This document shows positions 22,973-36,500 of a stretch of DNA of 64,000 nucleotides, one piece after another (position 1 is the stretch's first letter; each line of letters starts with the position of its first letter). Source of the DNA: Pelagophyceae sp. CCMP2097 (Eukaryota > Sar > Pelagophyceae). The notes beneath the pieces were generated by a model that saw nothing but the letters and a program-made list of their open reading frames with translations, did not search any database and was not told the DNA's origin. The position numbers and the translations under genes were made by a program. Location of the stretch: positions 523,473 to 587,472 of the forward strand of contig MU657175.1 of assembly GCA_026770575.1 (NCBI GenBank). Direction: 5' to 3'.

Positions 22973-24712
22973 ATGTACGGCCGCGCGCCGCCGGGCTTCA
23001 AGCCGCCGCCGCCGCCGCGAAACGCAAACGCGCGGGCGGCGCGCACGCCCGCGCCGTCTAGCGACGAGGCGCAGTGGGACGAAGGTCAGTGGGACGGGCA
23101 GTGCGACGAAGGGCGGTTCGATGAGCCGCGGTCCGACGCGTCGCGAGACGAGGTGCCGCGTTCTTCTCGGTCGGACCCTGCGACGGCCCGGCGCGCGTAC
23201 GGCACGGCGGACACGATTGCGGCGCTGGCGTCGCGCGTCAAGGAGCTGGCCTTAAGAGCGTGAGTCCTTCCCGCGAGGCTCTTTTCGGAAGCCTTCTTTG
23301 AACGGGCCGTTCGCGGCGCGGATGGGCCCGTATAGGCGCGACCAGGACGCGGCGCTGGCTGCGCGGGATTCGGAACTGGTCGCCAGGGATGCTGCGCTGG
23401 CTTGGAAGGATGTTTCGCTGGCTTCCCAAAAAGCGGCTCTTTCGCGCGGCGCCGAGGCCTGCGCAAAACTGAAGCGCGCGATCCAATCTTCAGAGGGCGA
23501 GGTGCGCTCGTTGGCGGAGGAGCTGCGGCAGGCGGTTGGGGCCAAGGCCGGCGATGACGACTTGGCTGCAAAGGAGCGGCAAAAGTTTACGAGAGAAAGG
23601 GCAAGACTCCACTCAACCATCGCAAAGCTCGAAGCAGACCGCGACCACGCCCGCAACGAACTCGTAGACGCCCTAGCAGACAAGCGCAACGCGGTGCGCC
23701 GCCCGGGGGTCCGCCCGGAGGTGCCGTCGTCGCTGGCGTCTGCAGTCCCTCCCGATTGTCGCGTTTGAAGAGTGACGCTTAGGAGCGGCGGCTCAAGCTG
23801 GATTCGGAGAACCGCTGCCGCGGTCTGCGCCTCGAGGTCACGCGCCTGCGCAAGAATACCGACGACGTCCGGGCCCGCGCCGCGGCCGACACCGACGCCC
23901 GCGTTGCAGAAGCGCGCGCCGAAGCGGCGGCGCTCCGCGACGACGCGGCGGCGCTCCGCGACACGGCCGCGCACGCGCGCGCGGCACTCGCCGCGGAGCG
24001 GCGCCGCGGCGCGAGCGGCCGCGGCGACGGCGGCGCGGAAGTCGAAACCGACCGCAAGCGAGCAAATGAAGAGACGGACGTGGCGCTGCGTCTGGCGCGG
24101 GCGCAGCTCGCGCGCGTCGGCGCCGTCGCCGCGGCCATTCGCTTCGACGGGCGCGCCCCCGGCGCGCAACTGAGGCAAGCTCCGGACGTCGTCGAGTTCT
24201 CGTCGCAACTGGAACGCATCATCGCCAACGGCGCCGACGGCGCGCGCGGCGACGAACCGCGCAGTATACGGCTGCGCAGGCCGACCGATGCGTCGGAGCG
24301 CGCCGAGCGGCCCGCGGCCCTCGCCGTGGCGCTCACAGACGCGTCGACGCCGCGCTTTTCGGCGCGCGACGATGCTCGACGAGCGGCGAGCGACGGCCGA
24401 CGGAGCGCGAACAAGCCGCGGCCGGCGCGTTCTGCGCCCGAGCCGCCGGTGGGTTCTGCGCCCGAGCCGCTTTCGCCGCGCGAGGCTCCGTCGCCTCGCG
24501 CTTCGGCGCCGTCTCCTCGCGCTTCGGCTCCGCGCGCTTCTCCGAGGCCATCCCACGATGACGTGCGCCGCTCGTCCTCTCGCGGCTTCGAGTCCCCGCG
24601 CGGCTTCGAGTCGGACTTCTTTGAATCCGGAGACGAGGTCCAGACGGACGAATTCCGAACTGACGCGCGGCGGCCACAGCAGCTCTGGGCCGTCGAGGCG
24701 TTTACAACATAA
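22973..24712 (+). CDS. Coiled-coil protein with Ser/Pro/Arg-rich tail
   Basis: The likely start is ATG 22973 (MYGRAPPGFKPPPPP), a Pro-rich head followed by an acidic Asp/Trp stretch (QWDEGQWDG). A GTGAGT donor at 23259 ends exon 1. Exon 2 (about 23336-23765) is a long heptad coiled coil (AALAARDSELVARDAALAWK; LHSTIAKLEADRDHARNELV). Exon 3 (about 23790-24712) continues it (AEAAALRDDAAALRDTAAH), then shifts to a disordered Ser/Pro/Arg tail with repeats such as SAPEPPVGSAPEP and SPRASAP, ending FTT and stop. The exon 1-2 join is not settled by phase. A cytoskeletal or scaffold role is possible but not shown. Confidence 0.6.
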
Positions 24713-25156
24713 CAACCCATCTTTTACACCGTCGAGGCATAACATCTTGTACACTTCCAACTCCCGGCAGGACCCCAAGAACGATCAAGGCGAGACCACG
24801 ACTCCAGGAGCCCTCGAGGAGCGTCGACCCCCGTGGGCCCCAACAGCGCCGCGTGACGCCCTCGTGAAGCCCTCGAGGTAGTCAAGGGATCCATTGCTTC
24901 GCTCACGACTGGCCGTGCTAACCGTCTCCGGCCCGGGCCCGGCCGCGGCGAGGTCTTTCGCGGCAAGTTTCGCCCTTTGGTTATTACAAGAGCGCGCCGG
25001 AGGCACACGGAGGACCCGAAGGATACAGCCAAATCCCATTGCAATGCCCACGTAAATAATTGAAATTATTTAACTAATCGCTGAACTTTCAAATCCTCCT
25101 TATCTTTATTTTTATTATTTTATTTCTTATTGAGCTATTTATTTTTTATTTTTTTG

Positions 25157-25278
25157 CGGCCGACCAGATTCGAACCTGTGACCAAAAACTTCTTCTATGA
25201 TGATTCCAATGAGGCTCCTGCTCGACCTCAACTCCCAATTTTAGCGATCGCATCAACCACCAATCGCTAAATCGGCCG
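25157..25278 (-). other. tRNA-like segment inside the repeated element
   Basis: On the minus strand the ends CGGCCGA and TCGGCCG can pair for 7 bp like an acceptor stem. GGTTCGAATCTGG near the 3' end matches a tRNA T-arm/B box, and TTAGCGATTGGTGG near the 5' end is A-box-like. At 122 nt, with an imperfect T stem and no clear anticodon arm, it is not a normal tRNA gene. It looks like a Pol III head of a SINE-type element. Confidence 0.45.
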
Positions 25279-25405
25279 AGTTGCTGTTTTTTTTCTTCCC
25301 AAAGGTGGAACCTCACGGATGGACCCGGCGACGGACAGACAGACAAACAGACAGACAGACAAACGGACAGACAGACATAATTGCCCCTGGTAATCCTTCA
25401 ATCAA

Positions 25406-25468
25406 AGGACCCGAAGGGCCCTTGCCGTAAACTGACGTTGAATAAACGGCAAGGACCCTTCGGGTCCT
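25406..25468. repeat. 63-bp hairpin repeat, copy 1
   Basis: AGGACCCGAAGGG and CCTTGCCGT on the left pair with ACGGCAAGG and CCCTTCGGGTCCT on the right: a 23-bp stem with one mismatch and a 17-nt loop. The same hairpin occurs at 40516-40578 and 50217-50279; the last copy differs by one base at the mismatched position. Confidence 0.85.
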
Positions 25469-25526
25469 GAAAAATTGCATCCGGCCTCGGAGCAACCGGC
25501 CGCGCGGTCCGCGGTCCGGGCCCAGG

Positions 25527-27437
<1,911 letters not shown>

Positions 27438-27572
27438 GGAGTCCACGTCGGCGGACGGCGCCGCCTTCAAGTTTCGGGCTCAACGAGGGACGTCGAGGAA
27501 AGCGTCCGCTCGCCGAAGCCGGATGCGTTCAGCGACGCGACTCGCCGGACTCCGTCGACCGGAGAACGAGCC

Positions 27573-30536
27573 ATGGCGCTCACGCTAGCAGAGCTCGAGG
27601 CGGCCATCGGCGTGGCGGGCGACAACGTCAAGGTGCGCTGCCGGCCGACCATGGCGGCCGCAGAGGCCCCTTGACCTCGTTGAGAGGCAAGGTCGGCCGG
27701 AGGCAAGGTCGGCCGGCTCTTTGACGCTGGATTCGATGCCGCGAAAAACAGGCGCTCAAGACGGCCAAGGCGGACAAGGCGGCGCTGGAGCCGGCGCTGG
27801 CGACGCTCGTGCAGCTCAAGACGGAGTTGACCAAGCTCGACCCGACGCACGCCTTGGCGTGAGTGTGTACGCCTCGTCGACGGAGATCCGCACCGCCCCT
27901 CGGCACCACGCCGCGTTTTGTAGGATCCAGGACAAAAAGGCGAAAAAGGCTTCAGAGAAGGCGGGCAAGGCGCCCGCGGCGGCCGCCCCTGTGGTGGAAA
28001 AGGAGGGTCCGTCGAAGAACGACTTGAAGAAGGCAGCCAAGGCGGCGGCCAAGTCGGAGAAGCGCGACGAGCACAAGGCCGCGCCCGCCGCGCCCGCCGC
28101 CGCGCCCGCGGCGGCGGCTAAGGCGGCGCCCGCCAAGGCGGCGCCCGTCAAGGCCAAGGCCGCACCGGGCAAGCCAACGGACGGGATCCAAGTGCACTAT
28201 TCGCCGGCGCACCCGCCCGTGCTCGTGCGTCTGGTGGCGGGCGTCTTGAAGACTGCCGTGTCGATGGTGGAAGACACTTCCGCACTCCCGCACCAGCCCG
28301 TCGTCACTCTGCCGAGCGGTACCAAGGTCTTCGGCGATGCGACCGTCGCGCGCTTCGTTTCGCGGGCCTCGAAGAATGCCTTCCTCGGGGAGGGCGAGTC
28401 TTTGGCGTTGGTGGAGCAGTGGGTCGACTTTTCGCTGTCGTACCCGGCGGTTGGCGACTTTGACGGTTTGGCGAAGGCGGTCGACGCCAGAATGGAGCAC
28501 GCCACGTACCTCGTCGGCGACGCTTTATCCTTCGCCGACGCGGCCGTCTGGGCCGCTTTGTTGAATGAGAAGCAACTGCCCTCGAACGCGGCGAGGTGGT
28601 GCAAGCTCGTTTCCTCCGTCTTCCAGCCTCTGGCCGAGGCCAAGTTCACCGCGACCGTCGCGGCCAAGGAGAAGCCCGCGGCGACGGCGTCCAACGAGGG
28701 CGGCTGCCCCGCCCTCGAGGGCGCCGTTGAAGGACAAGTCGTGACGCGCTTCCCGCCTGAACCGTCGGGCTACCTCCACATCGGCCACGCAAAGGCCGTC
28801 CTCCTCAACGACTACTACGCGCGCAGGTGCGCTTGGGCAGAGCGTGGGCACGTTTGTTTGCCTCTGGTTTGCCTCTCGAGGCCTCTCCTAGGTACAAGGG
28901 CAAACTCCTCGTCCGTTTTGACGACACCAACCCTTCCAAGGAAAAGGAGGAGTACGCGGACAACATCCTCAAGGACCTGGAGATGCTGGGCATCCCGGTG
29001 CAGGACGCTGGCAAGGAAGGGTGCTACGTCTCTCTGTCGCACACTTCGGACCACTTCGACGTCATCGCCACCCTCGCCAGAAAGCTCATCACCGACGGCT
29101 TTGGGTTCATGGACGACACGCCGCAGGAGGAGATGAAGCTCGCGCGCGAGTCGAGGACCAACTCGAAATACCGCGACGAGAGCGTCGCCCTCAACTTGGA
29201 GCGCTTCGAGACCATGTACGCCGGCAAGGGCGCTCTGTGGTGCTTGCGCGCCAAGATCGACATGTCCTCGGACAACGGCACTCTGCGCGACCCGGTCATG
29301 TTCCGTTGCAACGTGACTCCTCACCATCGCACCGGCACCAAGTACAACGCTTACCCGACTTACGACCTCGCTTGCCCCATCGTCGACAGCATCGAGGGCG
29401 TCACGCACGCTTTGAGGACGACGGAGTACAACGACCGCGACGCTCAATACGCTTGGCTGCAGGAGAAGATGGTTTTACGGCAAGTCCGGATTCACGCTTT
29501 TTCTCGAATCAACTTCGTCAAGACGGTCATGTCCAAGCGCAAGCTTTTATGGTTCGTCGAGCAGAACCTCGTGGAAGGCTGGAACGACCCGCGCTTCCCG
29601 ACGATTCAAGGCGTGCTGAGGCGCGGCGTCTCAGTGCAAGCGCTGCGCGATTTCATCATTTCCCAGGGCGCTTCCCGCAACATCATCAACCTCGAGTGAG
29701 TGGCACTTTCGAGAGGCCGTCTCGACGCAAAGTCCAATACGGCCGGTCCGACGCTGCGACGCCGCAGGTGGGACTCCTTTTGGGCGATCAACAAGGCCGC
29801 GTACGAGCCCGTCGCCCCGCGCCTCATGGCCGTGGAAGCCTGCAAGGCCGCGAAACTCACGCTGACCAACGTGCCGCACCTGGTCGACGGCATCCACGCA
29901 AAGTCCATCCTGGTGCACCCCAAGGAGGCCTTGGGCGACCGCGCTTTGCGGTTGTCGAACAACGTCCTCTTGGAGGCCGAGGACGCTCAAGGCATCGCGG
30001 CGGGCGACGAGGTCGTGCTGATGCGCTGGGGGCTGGTCAAGATCACGGTGGCGAAGACGGTGGACGGGTCCAAGGTGTTTGAGGGCGAGTTTTGCCCCAA
30101 TGGCACCGTCAAGAAAAAGAAGTCCCTGTCCTGGCTCGCCGACGTCGCCGACGTCGCCGACTGCGTCTTGGTCGAGTACGACTACCTCATCACAAAGGCG
30201 AAGCTGGAGGAAAACGACTCTTTGACGGATCCCGGCGTTTTGACGCAAGTGTCCGTCGTCGAGACGGCCGCTTTTGGCGACGCGGCGCTCAAGCTGTTAA
30301 AGGTCGACGACGTCATCCAGTGCGTTGCTGGAGCCTACGCGTCGAAGCTTACCTTTGGAAGCGGTGCCGGAGCCTTTTCGCGCCGTCGGCGACGACTCGC
30401 GCGCTCTAGGCTCGAGCGCCGCGGCTTCTACCGCTGCGACCAGGCCGCCGCCCCCGGCAAGGCCGTGCGCCTCATCTACATCCCCGACGGCAAGCAAAAG
30501 GTGCCCTTCACGCGCCTGCCCTCGGCGACCAAGTAG
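27573..30536 (+). CDS. Glutamyl-tRNA synthetase, eukaryotic type, with WHEP and GST-like domains
   Basis: Six exons fit in phase: 27573-27632, 27752-27858, 27924-28826, 28892-29695, 29768-30319 and 30410-30536, giving 850 residues. The N-terminus is a WHEP-type helix pair split by the first intron ([32 protein letters not shown]), then an Ala/Lys/Pro linker and a GST-C-like domain ([30 protein letters not shown]). The class I catalytic core shows [15 protein letters not shown] (HIGH), [30 protein letters not shown], the KMSKS equivalent VMSKRKL, and [17 protein letters not shown] beta-barrel anticodon domain ends the protein. DDTNPSKEK and the SKRKL context favour GluRS over GlnRS. It faces the SerRS gene head to head with 135 bp between start codons. 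Confidence 0.9.
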
Positions 30537-30820
30537 AAACCGCAAGCCGCCGGGCCGACAGTTGCGCGGCCCGGTGAAACTTTTAAAGCACTCGGGCCGC
30601 ATCACGCCCGAAAGGACCCGAGGGTGCGCCGGGGACCCCGACCAGACGCCATCTTTCAAGATGGGGCCAAGGACCCTTGTCTGCCACGCAGCTTGGCGTC
30701 GCTCTCTCGCGCCGAGGGGCGCTTTTTGGGCTTTTTGGGCGTCGGGGCCCGCGTTCGGCCTCCGGCCCAGAACATGTTCGGGCAGCACTGCGTTGAAACG
30801 GAGTGCGAGCAAGACAGTTT

Positions 30821-32542
30821 TTATGGCGGCTCGGCTTTGAATCGGAGGGCGAGCTGCAAGACCACGGGGAAGTGGTCTGCGCACGCGTGCATCAGACATT
30901 TCGAGAGCTCGGCGTGCAGCGTCGCGATCTCGAGGCCCTTTGTCGGTTTGCCGTGTTCGGCGAGTTGAAGAACGCGCGGGGGCACGTCGTAGAGGTCCGC
31001 GCTCGCCAAAGTGATGCAGCTGGAAAGGTCCGAGCAGATGGCGCCGTCGATCGTCCGCTGGGATACCCAGTCCTTCCCGTCGTTGTGGTAGCCGTGGTAC
31101 GTCCCATAAGGCCATCCGTGCCAGTCCAAACCGTCTTGGGGTAACAAGACGCGGAGGCCGTTCGACACGCCACTGCCTCGGGCAGCTTCGACCCACTTGT
31201 CGCGGACGCGCACCAGGTCCGTGTTAAAGTCGCCGGCGACGATCACAACAGCTTTGCAGTTGTCCTCGGGCCAGGCCTCGGTCCTGACCCATCTCTTCAG
31301 CCTCTCAAACTGCCCACCCCCCATTGCCGCGTCGGTACACTCAACGTGAGCCGACCCTAAAACGAACACCGGCTCGTAGCCGAGGCCCGGTATGGAAAGG
31401 CGCAGCCGCGCGGTCTGCATGGTGTAGGCCCGGCTCCGCCGGTGTCCACGATTGAACGCCGCGTCTCTGTCCGATCCGAGGTGAACTTCGGAAGAGCTCT
31501 CGATCGTAAAGCGGTCGCAGACTATCAACGCGGTGAACTTGCCGCCCGCGTCGAGGCGATGAGCGTCGACGAAGCGCAGCGGGGCGCTTGGGAGCTCGGC
31601 GAAGCAGTTTGCCATGATGCGATGTCGCAACGCAGCCACGAAAACGCCCTCGGATGAGGGCCCGGCCACAAACTCTTGCAACGCGACGACGAAGGCGGCT
31701 TCTTCTCGCTTGGCCTCGAAGTATTTGCGTTTGATGGCCGCCGCGACGCCACACAATCTCGAAGTAAAGTCGCCTCTTCCTCCTTCCGCCCCGACGTTCC
31801 AAGTCATCAAAACCAATTGAGACTCGACCGTTTCCCCGATGGGCGCCGCGCTGTTCAAAGAGAACTGCGAGTCCTCTTGAGACTGGCACTTTTCCTTCCG
31901 ACGCACCGTACGCGTGCCCAACGGCGTCGTCGAAATGACGGACCGCTTACGAGGCGACTCGGGCGACTCGGACCATGCGGGTGGCGCTTTGAAGCGCAAA
32001 AAGAAGTGCAGGCCAGAAAGTTGACCCCGCCAACTCGTACGCGCCGGGTCGACGAGGTAGATCTCAGCGTTGGCGCGGAGCAAAATGCTGTCGTTTTCTT
32101 GCACGCCGTCGTTTAGGACGACGCCGCGCGCGCGGTCCGAATCGCGCGCCGCCGGCGACCGATTCAGGAGCACGGTGCCGTCTTCAATGTTGCGAAGGAG
32201 CGCGCGCTTTTCGTCTCCGTTGTGAACATGCGTCGAGTTGCTCCCGACGTGCGTCAAAACCACATGGTCGCCGGCCGTGGTCAGCTGAGCGTGGCTCTGG
32301 CTCACGCTCAGCGCGGCGTGGCTTTTGCTCACGCGGCTCGCCGCCACCGCGCGGTCCGGCGGCGCGCCGTCCGCCGGCGCGCGGGACGTAGAAGCGGCTG
32401 ACAGCACGTCGATGCGGACGTCGCCTTCCGCGTCGCCTTTCGGCGCGTCGTCGCCGCAGACGCCGCGGCCGAGGACGAGGCGGGCCGGCGCGTTTGGGAT
32501 GGGCCACGTCCTCGAACCTTGCTCGAGAAACCAACCATGCAT
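30821..32542 (-). CDS. FHA domain fused to endonuclease/exonuclease/phosphatase domain (intronless)
   Basis: A single open frame of 573 residues starts at ATG 32542. Residues about 20-165 form an FHA domain (ARLVLGRGV; SRVSKSHAALS; LTHVGSNSTHVHNG), with SKSHA matching the phosphothreonine-binding S-x-x-H. Residues about 240-570 are an EEP-superfamily phosphoesterase: LMTWNVG (metal Asn), VALQEF (catalytic Glu), GSAHVEC, VIVAGDFNTD (Asp and Asn), and ADHFPVVLQL (final Asp-His). Catalytic residues look intact. By family it would hydrolyse phosphodiester or phosphomonoester bonds, with the FHA recruiting it to a phosphoprotein. Possible substrates are damaged DNA ends, a nucleotide or an inositol phosphate. 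Confidence 0.82.
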   Translation of the reverse strand: MHGWFLEQGSRTWPIPNAPARLVLGRGVCGDDAPKGDAEGDVRIDVLSAASTSRAPADGAPPDRAVAASRVSKSHAALSVSQSHAQLTTAGDHVVLTHVGSNSTHVHNGDEKRALLRNIEDGTVLLNRSPAARDSDRARGVVLNDGVQENDSILLRANAEIYLVDPARTSWRGQLSGLHFFLRFKAPPAWSESPESPRKRSVISTTPLGTRTVRRKEKCQSQEDSQFSLNSAAPIGETVESQLVLMTWNVGAEGGRGDFTSRLCGVAAAIKRKYFEAKREEAAFVVALQEFVAGPSSEGVFVAALRHRIMANCFAELPSAPLRFVDAHRLDAGGKFTALIVCDRFTIESSSEVHLGSDRDAAFNRGHRRSRAYTMQTARLRLSIPGLGYEPVFVLGSAHVECTDAAMGGGQFERLKRWVRTEAWPEDNCKAVVIVAGDFNTDLVRVRDKWVEAARGSGVSNGLRVLLPQDGLDWHGWPYGTYHGYHNDGKDWVSQRTIDGAICSDLSSCITLASADLYDVPPRVLQLAEHGKPTKGLEIATLHAELSKCLMHACADHFPVVLQLALRFKAEPP

Positions 32543-32831
32543 GCTGCAGGCGCTCTCGAGGGGGCCGAGGGGCGGCGGCGAGCGCCGCCGTAGGCGCCGA
32601 GGGTGCCGACAAGCCTCCCCCGGGACGCCCCGCCGCGGCGTCGGAAAAAAGAAGCCCGGTTATCGCCAAACGTAAATATCGCCAAACGATGAGCGCGCAA
32701 CTCCAACGACGCGACCTCTGCACTCTCCAACCGCTTCTACAGGGAGTGGGGGATCGGCTCCATGCGCGGCCGCACCCGCGCGCTGCTCACGCAACTCGAC
32801 GCCGGCGGCGAGCCGCGCCACGCGCCTGCGA

Positions 32832-32983
32832 AGTCGGTCACTTTCTAGTATTTTAAAATTTTAAAGATTAACGGGTGGCCCTCGGACCTCCTAGGCCAAT
32901 TGCACTAGAATGCAAACCGTTTTCAGTCACAGCAAATACAAACCGGCATCAGTAGCGGCGAGGCCGCTGCGCGGCGTTTTCTT
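32832..32983 (+). mobile_element. Half copy of the AAGAAAACG inverted-repeat element
   Basis: The segment runs from AGTCGGTCACTTTC to GCGCGGCGTTTTCTT, the same 152-bp span as 25527-25678 with few differences. Confidence 0.85.
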
Positions 32984-33524
32984 CCCCGTTCCCATAACGG
33001 ATGATCCCTCATGTGCATGTCCGTTCGAGCTGGGAGGCGGCACGGGTGCCCCGAGGCTCGTATGCGCGCCGCGGCCAAGGGGTGCGCCGAGGCTGCAGCG
33101 GCGGTCGCACTGATGGAGGCGAACTCTGCCACCGCTGACGATTTTCATAATGAGCCCACGGGTGGCGAACTGTCATCGCAAGGCGCACCGCCGTACCTGC
33201 AAGACGTAGACCGCCGCCCCACGCCCTCCTGATTTGAGGGATTTACCAAGCATCATTGCTCCAGCAGTCGTGCAACACGGGAACATCACGATCGTTTAAG
33301 AGTCCTCTTTCTTCACAAGCGAGGAACAAAATAAGCCACACCTCCGAAGACTCTGCCGAGCTCGACGACTTGGGTCGACATCAATTGACTTTTAACTCGC
33401 CGAAGCATATTAGCGATCGCCCTCAGTCGCGCGGTCCTGATTCGTTGCGGCCGCCGCACGCGCCGCCGCTGCGGGCGCCCGGCGCTCCTCGCGGCGCGCC
33501 TCTCTGCTCACTCCGCGCGTCGCA
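32984..33524. other. Spacer upstream of the TLC gene
   Basis: A 73-residue open frame at 33011-33232 (MCMSVRAGRRHG) has no recognisable domain and could be chance. Nothing else is supported. Confidence 0.4.
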
Positions 33525-36500
33525 ATGCGCGACGCGGCGGCAGCCGCGGCGGCGGCGGGCCTCGCCGCAGTGGCGCGCCGCCTCGCTACCGTCTGGGCAG
33601 AGGACCACGTGCGCTGGACGGCGGCGTGGGTCGTTTTGTGGGTCGCGTGCCACTTTGACTGCGTGGCTAGAATGGAGATCCGAGTGTTTGGCTTCTTGTT
33701 AAGAGAGAGCCGCTTAAACGAAAGATACGGCGCCCTACGGTACCCCGCAGAGCGGCTCTACATCCGGCGACTGCTGCGGTCGCACGTGTATTACTTTGGA
33801 GCGGCCGTCGCCGGCGCCTGGTTGCTCGCGGACTGCCACTCTGTCAACGACCTAACACAAAACTACGACAAAAAGTACCGCATCCCCTTTGCCGCCGCCG
33901 CCGCGTGAGGACCGCGTCCCTTTGAACACCGTGCCGCGGGGACGAGACGGTCCGACGAAGGCCGCGAGACGCTGTCCGGGAGACGGCCCCGTGGACGGTC
34001 CGTATACGATCACGGCCCCTCGTCCGTCTACGGACCCTCCCCGGCCCCTCTCAACGCCGCCTCGAATGGCTCTGGCGAGCTTTGCAAATAGGCATTGGCT
34101 CGTCTCGTTCTTCGAGGACTACGTCTCCGCGTCGTCGTTCAAACTCGTCCGCCATGCAGACGGCCGCGCAGACGGCGGGCCGCCGCTTTTAAAGCTGTAT
34201 CTGCTGCACCACTTGCTCGCTTTTTCGACGTTTTTGTTCATCAACTCGAGTCGTATCTTACCGGGGATCGGCTTGATGGGCCTTGTTTACGAAGTCCCGG
34301 TCCTCTTCGCCAACGCGCGCGAGCTCCTCGTCGAGCTCGGCGTCTCTAAAGAGCACGAGGTGGTGATTGGTCGGTTATGGGACTGGACATTCTTTTCCGG
34401 GTTTGTGTGTCGTTTAGGACCGACCTTCGTCTATATGCATTCTCTCTGCTGGTGGCGGCCTTTCCTCCAAAAGCTGGCGCCGAAGACGCTGGTGGTGTAC
34501 CACGTGGCGGCGGTGACGTTTACGCTGTTCACGCTTGGCTGGTTTGGGTTGGTCACTCTTCAAAGGGGGTCGGACGTCCGAGGTCGCGCCAAGCGCCCGA
34601 AAAAGGCCGCAGGCCCGGTTTCGAACACGGCTGAAGAGAAGCGGCAGTTTCTGCCGATAATGGCGTACGAGTCGGTAGCGGAGATTCAGAATCATCCGAA
34701 CAACATTATGAATGTCTTGGTCGTCATCGACCGAATAGTCTACAACGTCGGCGCACACACGCCCGGCGGCGACGCGTTCGTAGACGCGCACCCGGGCGGG
34801 CGCCAAGTCTTGATGGCCTTTGCTGGGGCCGACGCGACTGCGGCTTTTGCCGCCGCGAGGCATTCTCCCTTTGCGTTGGGCATGCTCGAGACTTTAGCAG
34901 TCGCCCAGATCGTCGACGAGTCCGCGGTGCGCAACGCTCGGGCGCGGCTCCGGCGGGACACGCAGGAAAGGCCTACGTATCGGCATCAATACCTTTCGAC
35001 AGACGCGCTGCAACCCTACGCGTTCTCGTTCAAGGCCTACGAGTCCTTCAGCGGCGCCTTTGGGAACGCACGCCGGAGGGGTCCTTGTATGGTCCGAAGA
35101 CGGCCCGAGGACAAACTCGTCGCGGTCCGGTCAGAAACCCTGCAAGGTCAAAAACCCTGCAAGGTCAAAAACCCTGCAAGGTCAAAAACCCTGCACGGTC
35201 AAAAACCCTGCACGGTCAAAAACCGGGCCCGAGACCCTGCACGGCCCCAAGACGGAGACCCGGTCTGCGTAGAGGACCCTCCGGCTGCCGAAAGGGCCCG
35301 ACACGATCCTCTGCGGGTCCCAGGGCCCGAGACGGACCCTCGGGTCCCTCTCCCAGCTTCTTCTACGGGCCACCTCTACGGTCCTTGTAACTAACGGACC
35401 CCAGGTCGCAGAGGTCCCTCGATGCGCGGCCCTCTGTGACCATGCCGCCTTTGGCTTTGTATCCCAGCTTCGAGTACTTCCTTGGAGCCTCGAGTACTTG
35501 CAACGAGTCATTCCTCTAGGTCCGATTTCGCCTACGACTGCCACGTCTTCGCATGCGCCGCACTCGTCCTCGCTGGCGCGCTCGGCGCAAACGCCGTCGC
35601 GGGGAACGGCGCGGCGAGGACGTGGTACAGTTCCGATTTACACCTCGTCCCACCCGAAGCTCTGGCCGTCTCCATCGCGTTCTGGGCAACTTTATTAAAC
35701 GTACTGTTTACAAGAGGCAAGTCGGTGACGCAATTCGGCGCGCTTGTAAGGTCGCCGAAGGCGCTGGCCTACAGCTGCGCGAGTGCAGCAGTGCTTCTAT
35801 TCTCCTTGAAGCTTTTAGTACACCGACACTACAACCTCTTCGTCGCGTCTCATCTCATCGTGGCATGCACGTGCCGCGGCAGCCGCGCGGGGGATTCAAA
35901 GGGCGACAAGCGCGTCGGCGGTCACGGCGGGTTTTCCCAGGTGCAGCACGACGCACCGACGTCCATGGTGATGTTCTTCTTTGGCGTTTACGTAATCTTC
36001 CAAGCGGCGCGTTCAGCGTCGGGCGGCCTATTCGCGGTCGGCGACGCGCTGGCGCTGGCGCTGGCCACGGGGTGCTGCGACCGGCTCGCGTTTGCGTTGA
36101 AGAAACCGGGCGCCGGCCCAAACTCGGTGGAAATGGGCGTTTTTATCTGCCTCGTCGCCAGCACGGCGGCGTGTGCGGCGCTGGCCGCGGAGGAACTCGG
36201 CGGTGGGGCGTCGAAAGTTGTGTGCTGGAACACGATCGTTTCGCCCGTCATGAAGAGCGCCGGCGCGGCCTGGTGGATCCTGCGCGCAGTCGTCGCCGCG
36301 AGGATCGCACTCTTCGACCCGTGGCGCAAAACCGCGTCGGGTCGGGGCTGGAACACCCGGACACTCCCTCGTATTCTCGAGCATCCCGTCGGACTTTGTG
36401 GAGCATGCCGTACAACTTTCTCTAGGTTTGCGCAGACGTGCTCCGCTTCCGCGGCCGCAAACGTGCGCCTCGTTGCCTGCTGCGCCGTCGGCGCGTTTTC

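Larger units (their letters stand above)
24982..25468. mobile_element. About 490-bp tRNA-related non-autonomous element, full copy
   Basis: It opens TATTACAAGAGCGCGCCGG and closes with the 63-bp hairpin ending CTTCGGGTCCT. The left 140 bp recurs at 49868-49987 and 63861-64000. The right end recurs at 50188-50279, where the middle is lost to N, and the hairpin alone recurs at 40516-40578. The inside has an AT-rich tract, a tRNA-like segment on the minus strand (25157-25278) and an ACAG/ACGG microsatellite (25337-25378). Mobility is shown by the nested insertion at 49868-50279. Confidence 0.75.

Noticed and set aside
25157..25278. A functional tRNA gene
   Set aside because: It is 122 nt long, has a mismatched T stem and no recognisable anticodon arm, and lies inside a repeated element.
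25337..25378. Telomere-like or regulatory array of ACAG/ACGG units
   Set aside because: It is a short tetranucleotide microsatellite within the mobile element, not a telomeric motif.
28815..29447. Minus-strand frame opposite GluRS
   Set aside because: It lies antisense to a well-supported catalytic domain and has no independent features.
33011..33232. Small 73-residue gene
   Set aside because: It has no domain and no splice context, and it follows a transposon half copy; it was left as unsupported.
35128..35225. CRISPR-like regular repeats
   Set aside because: The 17-bp units are directly contiguous with no spacers, in an intron of a eukaryotic gene; it is a minisatellite.
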